Source: Chryseobacterium sp.
GTDB taxonomy: Bacteria; Bacteroidota; Bacteroidia; Flavobacteriales; Weeksellaceae
Length of the DNA stretch: 64,000 nt
Assembly: GCF_019236175.1 (NCBI RefSeq)
Contig: NZ_JAFAJM010000003.1
Location: 124,001-188,000, forward strand
Direction: 5' to 3'
Made by a program: the position numbers and the translations under genes. How positions within the stretch are numbered: position 1 is the first letter of the stretch; every line of letters begins with the position of its first letter. The notes under the pieces are model-generated. The model did not search any database. It saw only the letters and a program-made list of their open reading frames with translations, and had not been told where the DNA came from. This document shows positions 7,933 through 15,972 of the stretch, in pieces.

Positions 7933-8814
7933 ATGAAAACAAATGAAATGGCTTCCGACGGAACGCCTCAAAATCATCAGAATCTTTCCGGAAGTATTTC
8001 TTACCGGAAAATTATCAGTGAGAAATTTGATAAGTGCTGTGGGAAAGAAAATGCCTTTTCTCTGTTTTTAATTGAAAAAGCCTCCGGAATACGCACTACA
8101 GACGGATACGAAAGAGAAGTACATGATGGTGAACTTCATTTTATATTTTCAGGACAGGAAAACAGCTGGGAACTGAAAAAAGAATCTCAAACGGAAATCG
8201 AGCAGATATGCATTCCGGATGTGGTATTTAATACATTTGGAAATTATTTAAAATATCCCTTTTCACATTATATTCAGATCGGTGGGATCAGCTTATCTGA
8301 GGAAAGTCTTGAAAAATTTAAATATGAATTTTCAAATATGTATAAAGAACTGCATGAAGGTAAAGAAGGACTACTAACCGCAGAGTTCAGGCTCAAAGTT
8401 ATCATGCTGATGCTGAGTCGGGAAATTTATAAAATGCATTATGAGAAAAGGATGAATTCTGCCTGCCTTCTTTCACGGTTTATCACCCTTGTATTTGAAT
8501 ACTTCAGAGAAGAAAGATCCGTTAAATTTTATGCTGATAAACTGGCTGTTACAAACAATTATCTGAATGTTTTATGTACTAAGCATCTGGGAAGGACCGC
8601 CACAGGAATTATCAGTGGTGAGCTTCTGGCAGAAATAAAACAATATCTTATCGTTTCCAATATATCGGTAAAAGAACTGGCTATTCAGATGAATTTTAGT
8701 ACGATAAACAGCTTTTATGCGTTCTTTAAGAAATACACCGGTATGACTCCCAAAGAATTCCAGAATACATATAAAGGAATTTCTGTGAAAGATACTGTTC
8801 CGGAAGATTTATAA
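7933..8814 (+). CDS. AraC-family transcriptional regulator (tandem copy 1)
   Basis: Regulator of 293 residues. The N-terminal half is a cupin-like sensor region (SLFLIEKASGIRTTDGYERE). The C-terminal ~100 residues are the AraC double helix-turn-helix, with the first HTH in YADKLAVTNNYLNVLCTKHLG and the second in VKELAIQMNFSTINSFYAFFKKYTGMTPKEF. It is paralogous to the next gene: both share the F-E/Q-KA-G sensor motif, YAD.L.V..NYLN.LC and the C-terminal TGITPKE-like end. It is not close enough to either neighbour to be in an obvious operon. Possible target: the class-II-spaced sites at 9918 and 15893. Confidence 0.88.
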   Translation: MKTNEMASDGTPQNHQNLSGSISYRKIISEKFDKCCGKENAFSLFLIEKASGIRTTDGYEREVHDGELHFIFSGQENSWELKKESQTEIEQICIPDVVFNTFGNYLKYPFSHYIQIGGISLSEESLEKFKYEFSNMYKELHEGKEGLLTAEFRLKVIMLMLSREIYKMHYEKRMNSACLLSRFITLVFEYFREERSVKFYADKLAVTNNYLNVLCTKHLGRTATGIISGELLAEIKQYLIVSNISVKELAIQMNFSTINSFYAFFKKYTGMTPKEFQNTYKGISVKDTVPEDL

Positions 8815-8864
8815 TCCTATTACCAACTAAAAATTCCATTAAAACTAAAAATTCTGAGAAATCA

Positions 8865-8897
8865 CTCTTATTGTATCAATGAGAGAGGGGCTTTTTT
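8865..8897 (+). terminator. Terminator between the two AraC genes
   Basis: Stem CTCTTATTG/CAATGAGAG (9 pairs, one G-T) with loop TAT, then AGGGGC and six T. It overlaps the upstream ATG at 8879, which argues for the later start of the next gene. Confidence 0.65.
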
Positions 8898-8920
8898 GCC
8901 GTAAAATAATCTATTACAGG

Positions 8921-9856
8921 ATGAAAAACAGACCGAAGATCAATACTATTCCGGACAGAAGTAATGGTGAAATCCGTGTACAACACATAGATGAGATCCA
9001 GAACAGACTGAAGATTTATCATGATGTTGTATATCATCATCTGAAAGGACTATGCGCTCTTCCGGATCCGATAAAGCACGACTTTTTTTCACTGATTCTG
9101 TTTGAGAAAGCAGAAGGTAAACATGTGATTGACGGGAGAGAATATCCGATAAAAGAAAAGCAGCTGCATATGATCTTTCCGGGACAGGTACATTACTGGG
9201 ACTACAGCGGAACAACCAATATTTACCAGATATTTGTGAACGGGGAAATATTTGAGCGTTTGGAAGGATTTATGGAATTTCCTGTTTGGGTATATAAGAA
9301 AAAGCCTGTAATAAACCTGGATCCGAAAGAATTCCAGAGCCTGGTCCACGAATTTAAAGATATCGGGGATGAACTCAAATTTCCTTCACCGGTTATGAAT
9401 GAAATTATTTATTCCAAAATGAAAATCATTGCCAGGAATATCTCCAGAGAAATACAAAAAAATGCTGAGTATCTTGATATTTATGAAAACCATCCCGTTC
9501 TTTTTGATTTTATGATTCTGCTTACCCAGGATTATAGGTTTCAAAGAACGAAAAAATACTATGCAGATCAATTGAGAGTGAATGCCAATTATTTAAATAT
9601 CCTCTGCAAGAAATACTTTAATCATACGGCAACTGAAATTATACAAACACATACCGTAGAAAAAATCAGAGAAAGACTTGAAAAAACAGAAGACCAGCTG
9701 AAAGATATTGCTTTTGACTTCGGATTTCAGAATTATGGACACTTTTCAGGATTTATAAAAAAGTATACAGGTCTTACTCCTAAAAAAGTCAGAGAGCAAT
9801 ATACCGGTATCACAGAAAGAAAAACAAAAATATTACCGGATAAGAAAATATGTTGA
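8921..9856 (+). CDS. AraC-family transcriptional regulator (tandem copy 2)
   Basis: Protein of 311 residues from ATG 8921. An in-frame ATG at 8879 lies inside a terminator hairpin and is unlikely to be used. The N-terminal cupin-like part contains SLILFEKAEGKHVIDGREY. The C-terminal DNA-binding part contains YADQLRVNANYLNILCKKYFNHTATEI and a second HTH, LKDIAFDFGFQNYGHFSGFIKKYTGLTPKKV. It is a clear paralogue of the preceding gene, so this is a tandem duplication that has diverged. It stands directly upstream of the ring-cleaving dioxygenase gene and is one candidate activator for it. Confidence 0.88.
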   Translation: MKNRPKINTIPDRSNGEIRVQHIDEIQNRLKIYHDVVYHHLKGLCALPDPIKHDFFSLILFEKAEGKHVIDGREYPIKEKQLHMIFPGQVHYWDYSGTTNIYQIFVNGEIFERLEGFMEFPVWVYKKKPVINLDPKEFQSLVHEFKDIGDELKFPSPVMNEIIYSKMKIIARNISREIQKNAEYLDIYENHPVLFDFMILLTQDYRFQRTKKYYADQLRVNANYLNILCKKYFNHTATEIIQTHTVEKIRERLEKTEDQLKDIAFDFGFQNYGHFSGFIKKYTGLTPKKVREQYTGITERKTKILPDKKIC

Positions 9857-9917
9857 GTTGATAATTTAAAAATTCTGTTGCTAGTAAAAAATTCAGCCAT
9901 GTGCTGGATTTTTTGTA

Positions 9918-9938
9918 TTTATTAAACTAGTTAAATGT
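9918..9938. promoter_or_regulatory. 21-bp operator, copy 1 (before first VOC dioxygenase)
   Basis: Contains the near-palindrome TTAAACTAGTTAA around the perfect core AACTAGTT (centre 9928.5). All 21 bases are identical to 15893-15913 before the pirin gene. Both copies end exactly 19 nt before the -7 box, which puts the dyad at about -41, the class II activator position. Confidence 0.65.
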
Positions 9939-9957
9939 ACAGAAATTTCATTGGCTG

Positions 9958-9965
9958 TACCTTAG
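9958..9965 (+). promoter_or_regulatory. -7 box of the VOC dioxygenase operon
   Basis: TACCTTAG, one mismatch from TAnnTTTG, with a predicted start near 9970 and a leader of only about 12 nt before ATG 9982. The imperfect box fits an activator-dependent promoter. Confidence 0.5.
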
Positions 9966-9981
9966 CTCTAAAATTAAAAAG

Positions 9982-10914
9982 ATGGACAACAGAATATTAG
10001 GTCTGCATCATATTACAGCTATTGCAGACAATGCCAAAAGAAATCTGGATTTTTATACCAAAATTTTAGGAGTAAGACTGGTAAAGAAAACCGTAAACTT
10101 TGATGATCCCGGAACTTATCATTTTTATTTTGGAAATGAAAACGGAACACCGGGGACAATTCTGACTTTCTTTCCATGGGAAGGAATCGGGCCGGGAACT
10201 AACGGAAGCGGTATGGCAACCCATATCGGATATTCAGTCCCGAAAGGAAGTCTTGAATTTTGGAAAAACCGGTTGAAAAATTTGAATGTAACTATAGAAG
10301 AAGGTGAAATTTTTGGCGAAAAGATGATTTCCTTTAAAGATCCCGACGGTCTTCAGCTGCAATTTATAGAACCATCAGATGATGACAATCGAAAAGTATG
10401 GACAACAGACGATATTAAAGATGAATCTGCTTTAAAAGGATTTCATCATATCACTTTAACACTGAAAAAAGCAGACCCGACAATCAGCGTTTTAACAGAT
10501 ATTCTGGGATATGGTGTTCAAAAACAGGAGGGAGAAAGATACAGACTGGCAACGGATGCTATTGATACAGCTCATCTTGTAGATATTATTGAAAATGATA
10601 AAATCCCGACAGGCAGAAATGCTGCCGGTACCAATCACCATATCGCTTTCAGAGTAAAAGATGATAATGTTTTAATGGAATACCGCGAAAAAGTACTCTC
10701 TGCCGGACTAAGCATTACCCCGAAAATCAACAGAGATTATTTCTACTCCTTATATTTCCGTGAACCGGGAGGGGTGTTATTTGAAATTGCAACCGATAAT
10801 CCGGGATTTACTGTTGATGAACCTCTGGAAGAATTAGGAACCCACCTGAAACTTCCTGTACAATACGAAAGAATGCGTGAAAAAATTGAAGGTGTATTGC
10901 CGAACTTATCATAG
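9982..10914 (+). CDS. Ring-cleaving dioxygenase (VOC superfamily, MhqO/E-like), copy 1
   Basis: Extradiol-type dioxygenase of 310 residues made of two vicinal-oxygen-chelate modules. Module 1 starts LGLHHITAIADNAKRNLDFYTKILGVRLVKKTVNFDDPGTYHFYFG; the start of this motif carries a metal-binding His. Module 2 starts at about 150 (KGFHHITLTL), and YFREPGGVLFEIATDNPGF carries the metal-binding Glu. The Bacillus homologues MhqO, MhqE and MhqA belong to the methylhydroquinone/catechol resistance regulon and are thought to open quinol rings. It heads an apparent operon with a GNAT, a second copy, an esterase and perhaps the antiporter. Exact substrate unknown. Confidence 0.9.
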   Translation: MDNRILGLHHITAIADNAKRNLDFYTKILGVRLVKKTVNFDDPGTYHFYFGNENGTPGTILTFFPWEGIGPGTNGSGMATHIGYSVPKGSLEFWKNRLKNLNVTIEEGEIFGEKMISFKDPDGLQLQFIEPSDDDNRKVWTTDDIKDESALKGFHHITLTLKKADPTISVLTDILGYGVQKQEGERYRLATDAIDTAHLVDIIENDKIPTGRNAAGTNHHIAFRVKDDNVLMEYREKVLSAGLSITPKINRDYFYSLYFREPGGVLFEIATDNPGFTVDEPLEELGTHLKLPVQYERMREKIEGVLPNLS

Positions 10915-11011
10915 ATCATTACCGAATACTGATAAAGGATGTAATTTTGAAGAAAGATTTTAAACACTGAAATCTTCAAAAAAAATGTTCAATAATTAAA
11001 AAAACTTAAAA

Positions 11012-11308
11012 ATGGAAAGAACAGAGATCGTTTTAGAAGGAAGAAAAGGAGAAGTTCAGCTGTTTTCAGATGATCATAAAGCCGGAAAAATGGATATTTC
11101 AGTTATCGGAAATAAATTAACCGTATACCACACTGAAGTGAATCCTGAATACGAAGGAAGAGGCTTTGCTAAAATTTTACTGGAAAGACTGGTTTCTTAT
11201 GCAAGAGAAAATAATCTTAAAATAGTACCACTGTGTCCATATGTTCATAGCCAGTTTAAACGTCATCCTGAAGAATACAATGATGTGTGGATGAAAGAAG
11301 GTCTGTAA
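11012..11308 (+). CDS. Small GNAT-like N-acetyltransferase (YjdJ/NATD1 type)
   Basis: Compact GNAT-fold protein of 98 residues. The acetyl-CoA pyrophosphate-binding segment is HTEVNPEYEGRGFAKILLERLVSYARENNLKIVPLCPYVHSQFKRHPEE, which matches the YjdJ/NATD1 family (Q/R-x-x-G-x-G/A as EGRGFA and the C-terminal CPYV motif). The target is unknown for this family. It lies between two ring-cleaving dioxygenase genes in the same orientation, with gaps of 97 and 148 nt. Confidence 0.87.
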   Translation: MERTEIVLEGRKGEVQLFSDDHKAGKMDISVIGNKLTVYHTEVNPEYEGRGFAKILLERLVSYARENNLKIVPLCPYVHSQFKRHPEEYNDVWMKEGL

Positions 11309-11456
11309 GCATATGGGAGATGAGGTAAGCAGGATAAACCTTCGGGATCTCAGAACAATTCAATGGCCCTTTATGATCTCTCACACTTTTTTGGTGCTTT
11401 CATTTTTACAGACCACCAGGCAATTTTTAATTTTTTAAATTTCAATTTTCAACGCT

Positions 11457-12410
11457 ATGAAACTTATCACAGGATTACATCACGTGACAGCTATTACCGG
11501 AAATGCTCAGGAAAATATAGATTTTTATACGGGTGTTTTAGGGCTTCGCCTGGTAAAAAAAACGGTTAATTTTGATTATTCAGATGTCTATCACTTTTAT
11601 TTCGGAGACGAATACGGAACCCCGGGAACCATTATGACAACTTTTCCTTATGGTAAAGATCTGATTAACGGAAGACATGGAAAAGGAATGCTGAATACAA
11701 CCGCTTTTTCAGTCTCAATAGGCGCTCTGGATTATTGGATGAATCGTCTGGACCAGTTCAATATACATTACAAACAGCCACAGCAGAGATTCTCGGAAGA
11801 AGTTTTTATCTATCTTGAAGATTTTGACGGACTGGGGTTAGAACTTGTTTTTAATGAGAAAGATGACCGTAAAGGATATGCTAACGGATATATCCCTAAA
11901 GATTATGCCTTAAAAGGAATCCATCACGTAGAAATCTGGCAGGATGCTTATGAAAGAACAGCTGCTTTACTGACGACTAAAATGGATCATCAGATAATTG
12001 TTGAAAGTCCCGGCAGATTGAGATTAGGTACGGAAAATGCACCCGGAAAATATGTAGACCTGCTTTCTATGCCTAATGCTTTGAAAGGACTGGCGGGAAG
12101 AGGAACTGTTCATCATGTGGCTTTTGCCACTCCGGATGCCCAGTCACAGCTTGAAATGATGGAAAGGCTCAATGCATTCGGCCTGGAGCATACTGAAGTA
12201 AAAGACCGGAAATATTTTACCTCGGTATATTTCAAAGAACCCGGAGGGGTATTGTTTGAAATTGCCACTTCAGGTCCCGGATTCGATGTGGATGAGGAAC
12301 AGGCCTTTTTAGGCGAAGATCTGCAGTTGCCCCAACAGTTTGAAGAACAGAGAGAACGTCTCATTGAGGTTCTTCCGAAAATCAATTATCCAACAGAAAA
12401 ATACAGATAG
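11457..12410 (+). CDS. Ring-cleaving dioxygenase (VOC superfamily, MhqO/E-like), copy 2
   Basis: Paralogue of the gene at 9982, 317 residues, again two VOC modules. Module 1 opens ITGLHHVTAITGNAQENIDFYTGVLGLRLVKKTVNFDYSDVYHFYFG and module 2 starts near residue 150 (KGIHHVEIW). The Glu ligand lies in FKEPGGVLFEIATSGPGFDVDE. A Bacillus parallel is mhqE next to the esterase gene mhqD; here an MhqD-like esterase follows after only 3 nt. The two copies differ enough to suggest different substrates. Confidence 0.9.
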   Translation: MKLITGLHHVTAITGNAQENIDFYTGVLGLRLVKKTVNFDYSDVYHFYFGDEYGTPGTIMTTFPYGKDLINGRHGKGMLNTTAFSVSIGALDYWMNRLDQFNIHYKQPQQRFSEEVFIYLEDFDGLGLELVFNEKDDRKGYANGYIPKDYALKGIHHVEIWQDAYERTAALLTTKMDHQIIVESPGRLRLGTENAPGKYVDLLSMPNALKGLAGRGTVHHVAFATPDAQSQLEMMERLNAFGLEHTEVKDRKYFTSVYFKEPGGVLFEIATSGPGFDVDEEQAFLGEDLQLPQQFEEQRERLIEVLPKINYPTEKYR

Positions 12411-12413
12411 AAA

Positions 12414-13034
12414 ATGAGTCATAGTACAGATATAAAAACAGCAGGCCGTCCGCTTGATCAGGCAGAAAAAGCGTTGATCATGATTCACGGCCGCGGAGGA
12501 AGTGCTCATGATATTCTGAGCCTCGCCCAACATTTACATGTAACGGATTATGCATTGCTGGCTCCGCAAGCCTCCAATTACACCTGGTATCCGTATTCGT
12601 TCATGGCTCCGGTGAACCAGAATGAACCATGGCTCTCTTCAGCGTTGGAAAAAGTGGGCGAAACCGTAAAAACAGCGACAGATGCAGGAATCGCTCCTGA
12701 AAATATATACTTCTTCGGATTTTCCCAGGGCGCTTGCCTTACCGTTGAATTTCTGGCCCGGAATGCACAACGGTTTGGCGGAGCCGCCGCGATTATCGGC
12801 GGTGTGATTGGTGAAAAAATAAACCGCGAAAATTATAAAGGTGATTTTGCCGGAACTCCGGTCTTTTTAGGAACAAGTAACCCTGATTTCCATGTTCCTG
12901 TTGAAAGAGTATATGCAACGGCTAATATTTTAAGAGAGATGAATGCTGAAGTGACAGAGAAAGTATATGCCAATTTCGGACACTCCATTAATCAGGAGGA
13001 AATTGAACTGGCCAATTCTGTTATATTTAAATAA
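12414..13034 (+). CDS. Alpha/beta hydrolase, carboxylesterase (MhqD-like)
   Basis: Serine hydrolase of 206 residues in the phospholipase/carboxylesterase (Abhydrolase_2) family. The nucleophile elbow GFSQGA has Ser104, the acid is likely Asp in GTSNPDFHVPVERV and the base is His in NFGHSI near the C-terminus. The oxyanion region is IMIHGRGGSAHDIL. No signal peptide, so cytoplasmic. It starts 3 nt after the dioxygenase stop and is surely co-transcribed. In the Bacillus Mhq regulon the homologous hydrolase accompanies ring cleavage, so hydrolysis of a ring-cleavage product or ester is plausible. Confidence 0.88.
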   Translation: MSHSTDIKTAGRPLDQAEKALIMIHGRGGSAHDILSLAQHLHVTDYALLAPQASNYTWYPYSFMAPVNQNEPWLSSALEKVGETVKTATDAGIAPENIYFFGFSQGACLTVEFLARNAQRFGGAAAIIGGVIGEKINRENYKGDFAGTPVFLGTSNPDFHVPVERVYATANILREMNAEVTEKVYANFGHSINQEEIELANSVIFK

Positions 13035-13078
13035 AAATTAACAGGAAAATGCAGTATTCAGGTTACTGCTAAAGTGAA

Positions 13079-13143
13079 GATTCCCGCGGAATGACAAGGT
13101 ATACGGATTGATAAAGCCTGTATTTTGTCATTCCGTAGAAATC
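13079..13143. repeat. REP-like inverted repeat
   Basis: Arms GATTCCCGCGGAATGACAA (13079-13097) and the complement of GATTTCTACGGAATGACAA (13125-13143), spacer 27 nt. The inner part of the arms also pairs imperfectly. A related element is at 28054-28106. No U-run, so not a simple terminator. Confidence 0.6.
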
Positions 13144-13189
13144 CAGACCTCTGTTTCCCTGTTTTTCAACCCAACAATCAACCCAACCT

Positions 13190-14800
13190 ATGCATGAAAA
13201 ACTACTTTTAATACTGGGGCTGCTGCTTATTGTCATGATGCTGGTGATGCTTGCACAAAGAATCAGAATTGCCTATCCTATTTTTTTGGTTCTGGCGGGA
13301 TTAGGAATCAGTATGATTCCCGGAGTTCCTGTTTTAAAGCTGGATCCGGAGATTATATTTTTAATTTTTTTACCCCCTCTTTTGTATGAAGCCGCCTGGT
13401 ATACTTCATGGAATGATTTCTGGAAATGGAAAAGACCGGTCAGCCTGCTGGCTTTCGGACTAGTGTTTCTGACTTCATTGGTGGTAGCTTATACTGCACA
13501 GATACTGATTCCCGGTTTTACACTGGCATTGGGATTTTTACTCGGAGGTATTGTTTCTCCGCCGGATGCTGTAGCAGCTACAACAGTACTGAAAGGTCTA
13601 AAAGTTCCCAAGCGCACCATTGCAATTCTGGAAGGTGAAAGCCTGATTAACGATGCTTCATCACTGATTGTTTTCAGATTTGCTCTGGCGGCTGTCATTA
13701 CCGGCACTTTTTCCATGCAAGAAGCTACGGGACAGTTTTTTCTTGTTGCAGGAATGGGAATTGTAGTGGGAATTATCGGAGCCCATATATTTTATGCCAT
13801 TCACCGGTTTCTGCCGACGACTCCCGCTATTGATGCTGCGATTACAGTAATTACCCCTTATATTCTGTTTCTTTCGGCAGAACATTTTCATTTTTCAGGA
13901 GTAATGGCGGTGGTAAGCGGAGGCTTATTTATGTCTTTCCGTGCGCATGAGATTTTTAAAACCGGAACAACGAGGATCAATATGACCGGAGTCTGGAATA
14001 CCCTGATTTTTGTGATGAACGCTTTGGTTTTTGTATTAATAGGACTTGAGCTGCCGGAGATTATCAATGGTTTGGGAGAAACTTCTTTAGCGGATGGAAT
14101 TAAATATGGTTTAATTATCAGTCTTATCGTCATTATCGTACGTCTTTTATGGATTTATCCGGTGGCTCATCTTCCGAGATGGCTGAGTGAAAAAGCCCGC
14201 CGTGATCCAAGTCCGGGCTGGAAAAACCCTTTGATTATCGGATGGGCAGGAATGAGAGGTGTTGTTTCTCTGGCGACCGCGTTATCGATTCCTGTGATGA
14301 TGAATGATCAGGCTCAGTTTCCAATGCGGAATCTGATTATTTTTATCACATTTATCGTTATTTTTGTGACCCTGGTGTTCCAGGGACTTACTTTGCCTCT
14401 GATTATAAAATTAACCAAAATCGGAGAGATTGATGATATTCTTCCTTCTCACGAACAACAGGCAGGAATACAGATGAGGCTTGATCAGCTGGCAGTGAAT
14501 AAACTCGATAAGGAATATAAAAAAACAGTGAACGACAATAGTCTTGTAGGAAACTTCAGGAAAGGTTTGCAGCAAGATATACAGCTTCATCAGAATCATT
14601 TGAGTTCCATTGAAATGTGTAATGACAGACAGCATGATATGAAGATATTTCATAAAATTGTGCTTGAGATTATTGCGCTCCAGAGAAAAGAGCTGTTTAA
14701 AATGAAACGTGAAAAACAGTTTAGTGATGATGAGATCAGGAAAGCTGAATCCCAACTGGACCTGAATGAATTGAAAATAACGGGAAACAAACATTTATAA
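13190..14800 (+). CDS. Na+/H+ antiporter, CPA1 family
   Basis: Membrane protein of 536 residues with about 12 transmembrane segments up to residue ~410, then a ~120-residue hydrophilic, helical cytoplasmic tail. CPA1 signatures are present: LIFLPPLLYEAAWYTSW, GGIVSPPDAVAAT (ion-binding aspartate) and EGESLINDASSLIVFRFAL. It exchanges protons for Na+ or another monovalent cation across the inner membrane. It follows the esterase by 155 nt, separated by a REP-like repeat, so co-transcription is uncertain. Its link to quinone stress, if any, would be pH or cation balance; this is speculation. Confidence 0.9.
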   Translation: MHEKLLLILGLLLIVMMLVMLAQRIRIAYPIFLVLAGLGISMIPGVPVLKLDPEIIFLIFLPPLLYEAAWYTSWNDFWKWKRPVSLLAFGLVFLTSLVVAYTAQILIPGFTLALGFLLGGIVSPPDAVAATTVLKGLKVPKRTIAILEGESLINDASSLIVFRFALAAVITGTFSMQEATGQFFLVAGMGIVVGIIGAHIFYAIHRFLPTTPAIDAAITVITPYILFLSAEHFHFSGVMAVVSGGLFMSFRAHEIFKTGTTRINMTGVWNTLIFVMNALVFVLIGLELPEIINGLGETSLADGIKYGLIISLIVIIVRLLWIYPVAHLPRWLSEKARRDPSPGWKNPLIIGWAGMRGVVSLATALSIPVMMNDQAQFPMRNLIIFITFIVIFVTLVFQGLTLPLIIKLTKIGEIDDILPSHEQQAGIQMRLDQLAVNKLDKEYKKTVNDNSLVGNFRKGLQQDIQLHQNHLSSIEMCNDRQHDMKIFHKIVLEIIALQRKELFKMKREKQFSDDEIRKAESQLDLNELKITGNKHL

Positions 14801-14899
14801 CGAATTGAAAATTGTTGCCGGTCTGAAACTTAATCATCAACTTTGAACTCTAAACTCTCAACTGCCCGCTTTAAAATTTGAAACTTAAACCCAAACCCA

Positions 14900-15211
14900 A
14901 TGAAAACATTACATTTTTTGGTGATCGGAAAGAATCAGGAAATTCTGGAGGTCTTAAAAAGAATTATAGAAAATAACGAAGGATGGACTGCTGAAATTCA
15001 AAGCGATGAAAACTTCTGTTATGAATATATCAAAAATAATAAAGTAGATATTGTCCTTCTAAGTTCCGGGCTGGAAGATGATTTTGAGCGTGATATAAAG
15101 GTATTTTGTGCAGATTTGGATACCGATGTTAAAGTGATCGACCACTACGGAGGAGGAAGTGGACTTTTGAAGAATGAAGTTTACAGTCTTTTTCCTAATT
15201 TGCGGGAGTAA
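14900..15211 (+). CDS. Degenerate receiver-like protein
   Basis: Protein of 103 residues. The pattern MKTLHFLVIGKNQEILEVLKRIIE, then KVDIVLLSSGLEDDFERDIK and DTDVKVIDHYGG follows the beta-alpha order of a response-regulator receiver domain. The acidic pair at the end of strand 1 is replaced by IGKN, and the phospho-acceptor Asp position after VDIVLL is Ser. If this reading is right it cannot be phosphorylated normally. It has no output domain. It is followed 10 nt later by the Crp/Fnr gene, so the two probably form an operon. The homology is inferred by eye and needs a profile search. Confidence 0.6.
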   Translation: MKTLHFLVIGKNQEILEVLKRIIENNEGWTAEIQSDENFCYEYIKNNKVDIVLLSSGLEDDFERDIKVFCADLDTDVKVIDHYGGGSGLLKNEVYSLFPNLRE

Positions 15212-15221
15212 ACTTTAATCT

Positions 15222-15806
15222 ATGTTTGAAAATATCATCAAAAACATTGAACGATTTATCACGATATCTCCTGAGGAAAAACAATTTTTTACAGATTTAC
15301 TGGTCTGTGAGACTTTCCCCAAGAAAACGGTTTTGTTGAGAGAAGGAGAAATCTGCCAGTTTGAAGGGTATATTCATAAAGGATGTCTGCGGATGTACTG
15401 TCTGGATGATAACGGTACCGAGGTCACGATACTCTTTGCTATCGAAGACTGGTGGATCAGTGACATCGCCTCTTTTCAGGAGCAAAAGCCTTCTAAAGTA
15501 TATATTGAAACATTGGAGGATTCTGAAATCTATATGCTGAATCCGGCGACGAAAGAACAATTGTTACAGGAGTTTCCTAAATTTGAAAGAGTGTTCAGAC
15601 TTTTGATTCAGCGAAATCTGGTAACCCTTCAAAGCCGTTTGGTAGATACAATTTCAAAAACGGCTTCAGACCGGTATCTTGAGTTTATAAAAGTATATCC
15701 TTCCATTCCTCAGAGAGTGGCTCAGTATTATATAGCTTCATATCTGGGAGTTTCCAAAGAATTTGTAAGTACCATCAGAAAGCGTCTTGCTTCGAAAGAG
15801 AAGTAA
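15222..15806 (+). CDS. Crp/Fnr-family transcriptional regulator
   Basis: Protein of 194 residues. Residues ~20-130 form a cyclic-nucleotide-binding jelly roll (VLLREGEICQFEGYIHKGCLRMYCLDDNGTEVTILFAIEDWW). The C-terminal part is a winged HTH with recognition region PQRVAQYYIASYLGVSKEFVSTIRKRL. The canonical cAMP-binding RxS motif is not obvious, and there is no N-terminal Cys cluster as in Fnr, so the signal is unknown. Its gene lies just before the pirin gene, whose promoter carries a dyad at -41, the class II position used by Crp/Fnr activators. That makes it a prime candidate for binding the 21-bp sites. Confidence 0.9.
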   Translation: MFENIIKNIERFITISPEEKQFFTDLLVCETFPKKTVLLREGEICQFEGYIHKGCLRMYCLDDNGTEVTILFAIEDWWISDIASFQEQKPSKVYIETLEDSEIYMLNPATKEQLLQEFPKFERVFRLLIQRNLVTLQSRLVDTISKTASDRYLEFIKVYPSIPQRVAQYYIASYLGVSKEFVSTIRKRLASKEK

Positions 15807-15846
15807 ACTTCCGTGAGGGGTACGGTTAATCCGAAAATATATCATA

Positions 15847-15880
15847 CCGGATACTATTTTAGTATCTGGCATTTTTTTTT
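15847..15880 (+). terminator. Terminator after the Crp/Fnr gene
   Basis: Stem CCGGATACT/AGTATCTGG (one G-T pair) with loop ATTTT, then CA and about nine T. It separates the Crp/Fnr transcript from the pirin promoter. Confidence 0.8.
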
Positions 15881-15892
15881 GCTGTCAGGTCA

Positions 15893-15913
15893 TTTATTAA
15901 ACTAGTTAAATGT
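15893..15913. promoter_or_regulatory. 21-bp operator, copy 2 (before pirin)
   Basis: Identical in all 21 positions to 9918-9938, centred on AACTAGTT and ending 19 nt before the -7 box TACATTTG. It replaces a recognisable -33 element. Confidence 0.65.
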
Positions 15914-15932
15914 CCGGGCACTTTGGTTTGTC

Positions 15933-15940
15933 TACATTTG
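15933..15940 (+). promoter_or_regulatory. -7 box of the pirin operon
   Basis: TACATTTG, a full match to TAnnTTTG, with a predicted start near 15945 and about 28 nt before ATG 15973. Confidence 0.6.
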
Positions 15941-15972
15941 TCTTATCAAAAATGAATAAATAACAATTTGAT

